Of a DNA stretch of 64,000 bases, positions 63,336 to 64,000 are shown one piece after another. Position 1 is the stretch's first letter, and every line of letters starts with the position of its first letter. The translations under genes and the position numbers were made by a program. The stretch comes from Pseudomonas sp. R37(2017) (GTDB lineage Bacteria; Pseudomonadota; Gammaproteobacteria; Pseudomonadales; Pseudomonadaceae): NCBI RefSeq assembly GCF_002113375.1, contig NZ_NEHO01000012.1, forward strand, positions 118,363-182,362, read 5' to 3'. Below the pieces are notes generated by a model. It searched no databases. It was not told where the DNA came from and saw only the letters and a program-made list of their open reading frames with translations.

Positions 63336-63829
63336 ATCATTTACTCGACGCTAACACACTGATCGAAGCGAAAAACCGTTATTACTGGATGGCTATCTGT
63401 CCTGGATTTTGGCAGTGGTTATTGCTTAAAAACAAAGCATTGGACTTGGCCAGCATTGCACCTGTAATGGACGAGCTAACTAAAGGGCATGATGATCTGG
63501 CGGGTTGGGCGAAGGACAACTCTGATTTCTTTCACTCCACCACCGATCAAGATACGCAACTGGCATTCGCACAAGTTGCGGGGCTGGTGGCCGATCAAGC
63601 GCCCAAGATGAAAGTAGGCGCAATGGAAGAATTTCTAGCGGGTGCTGATCCTTGGCTAATTGCGAAAGCGATGACTACAGGGGCTACAGTCGTTACGCAT
63701 GAAGTGTTGAATCTCGACGCTAAACGAAAATTCATCATTCCAAATATTTGTAAGGTGCTGAGTATTCCTTTTTTGAATACGTTTGAATTGTTGCACAGGC
63801 TTGAAGCCAGATTTGTGTTACCTGATTGA
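63332..63829 (+). CDS. DUF4411 PIN-like putative toxin
   Basis: A 165-residue protein with LLDANTLIEAKNRYYWM at the start (acidic Asp6 and Glu12), PGFWQWL, MDELTKG, and DPWLIAKAMTTGATVVTHE near the C-terminus. This is the DUF4411/PIN-like pattern, with conserved acidic residues of the PIN RNase active site. It is predicted to be the toxin partner of the upstream XRE-ImmA protein. Translation is coupled through the overlapping ATGA. Confidence 0.85.
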   Translation: MNHLLDANTLIEAKNRYYWMAICPGFWQWLLLKNKALDLASIAPVMDELTKGHDDLAGWAKDNSDFFHSTTDQDTQLAFAQVAGLVADQAPKMKVGAMEEFLAGADPWLIAKAMTTGATVVTHEVLNLDAKRKFIIPNICKVLSIPFLNTFELLHRLEARFVLPD

Positions 63830-63898
63830 AGTCAGGTGACTTCTTCAAGTTATTCGGAAATTGGAGTTTTTTGCAGTACTCTTTCCGTCCGACTTTCT

Positions 63899-63997
63899 TT
63901 ATTGAATGTCTTTCAAATAATCCTTTAGCGCAACGAGCGGAGCATCAAGCTCCTCCAACGCCTGAATCCCCGCAAACTCCCCCACCAACCTCCCCAA
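63899..63997 (-). CDS. Possible C-terminus of a gene cut by the window end
   Basis: The minus strand has a protein-like frame VGEFAGIQALEELDAPLVAL, KDYLKDIQ ending at TAA 63899-63901. A stop codon (TAG) lies at the very edge, 63998-64000, in this frame, so it is either a very short gene without a clear start or a frame remnant. Not enough is visible to name it. Confidence 0.2.
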   Translation of the reverse strand: MGRLVGEFAGIQALEELDAPLVALKDYLKDIQ

Positions 63998-64000
63998 CTA

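Overview
The window is a high-GC gamma-proteobacterial chromosome segment, almost certainly a Pseudomonas of the P. fluorescens group. The evidence is the codon usage, the many REP/REPIN palindromes built on the core GTGGGAGCGAGCCTGCTCGC (or its GTAGGAGCGAGC variant), and gene families typical of that group. No rRNA, tRNA, prophage, transposase or CRISPR array was seen. Layout, left to right: (1) 2-3836 is the right part of a putative small-molecule biosynthesis operon: a cut-off C-terminus, a class IV aminotransferase, an Fe(II)/2-oxoglutarate oxygenase, an AurF-like diiron N-oxygenase and a metallo-beta-lactamase-fold hydrolase. (2) 3851-4479 is a tandem array of five REPINs. (3) 4487-16058 holds a MocR regulator, an unrecognised conserved protein, a two-component system, exported MsrB and MsrA, a LysR regulator divergent from an ornithine-type aminotransferase, a P-loop kinase-like protein and a PhoD-like phosphatase. 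(4) 16304-22696 is a catabolic operon: quinone oxidoreductase, TauD-type dioxygenase, beta-keto acid cleavage enzyme, MFS transporter, DsbA-like protein, Rieske ferredoxin and YeiH-type exporter. (5) 22780-36016 is an AraC-type regulator (its 3' end present three times) facing a hydrolase and an envelope-transport/acyl-CoA gene set: DUF1302, DUF1329, YCF48-like propeller, RND/MMPL transporter, acyl-CoA dehydrogenase, acyl-CoA ligase. (6) 36375-41951 has a minimal K+ channel and the fdsGBAD NAD-dependent formate dehydrogenase operon. (7) 42275-46336 is an accessory patch: a short S-type-pyocin nuclease, one intact immunity gene, four damaged immunity-like genes, and an Abi-family HEPN protein. 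(8) 46453-61412 begins with a chemoreceptor and continues as a large sulfur section: persulfide dioxygenase, DUF442-sulfide:quinone oxidoreductase fusion and TauE/SafE exporter; an amino-acid ABC importer with two PLP sulfur-amino-acid enzymes and RidA; and D-cysteine desulfhydrase, an Lrp-type regulator, a cystathionine-lyase-like enzyme and DUF3088. (9) 62199-63829 is a predicted XRE-ImmA/IrrE plus PIN-like DUF4411 toxin-antitoxin pair. The sulfur section reads as one programme: import a sulfur amino acid, release sulfide with PLP lyases, clear the released enamine with RidA, oxidise sulfide to persulfide and sulfite, and export the product. Two divergent promoter regions of this section share near-identical TTGGGAAnATTTTCT sites. 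The most unusual local observation is the immunity array. Two separate immunity paralogues carry an in-frame TAG at exactly codon 49, where the intact copy has Trp, and homology resumes in frame behind both stops.
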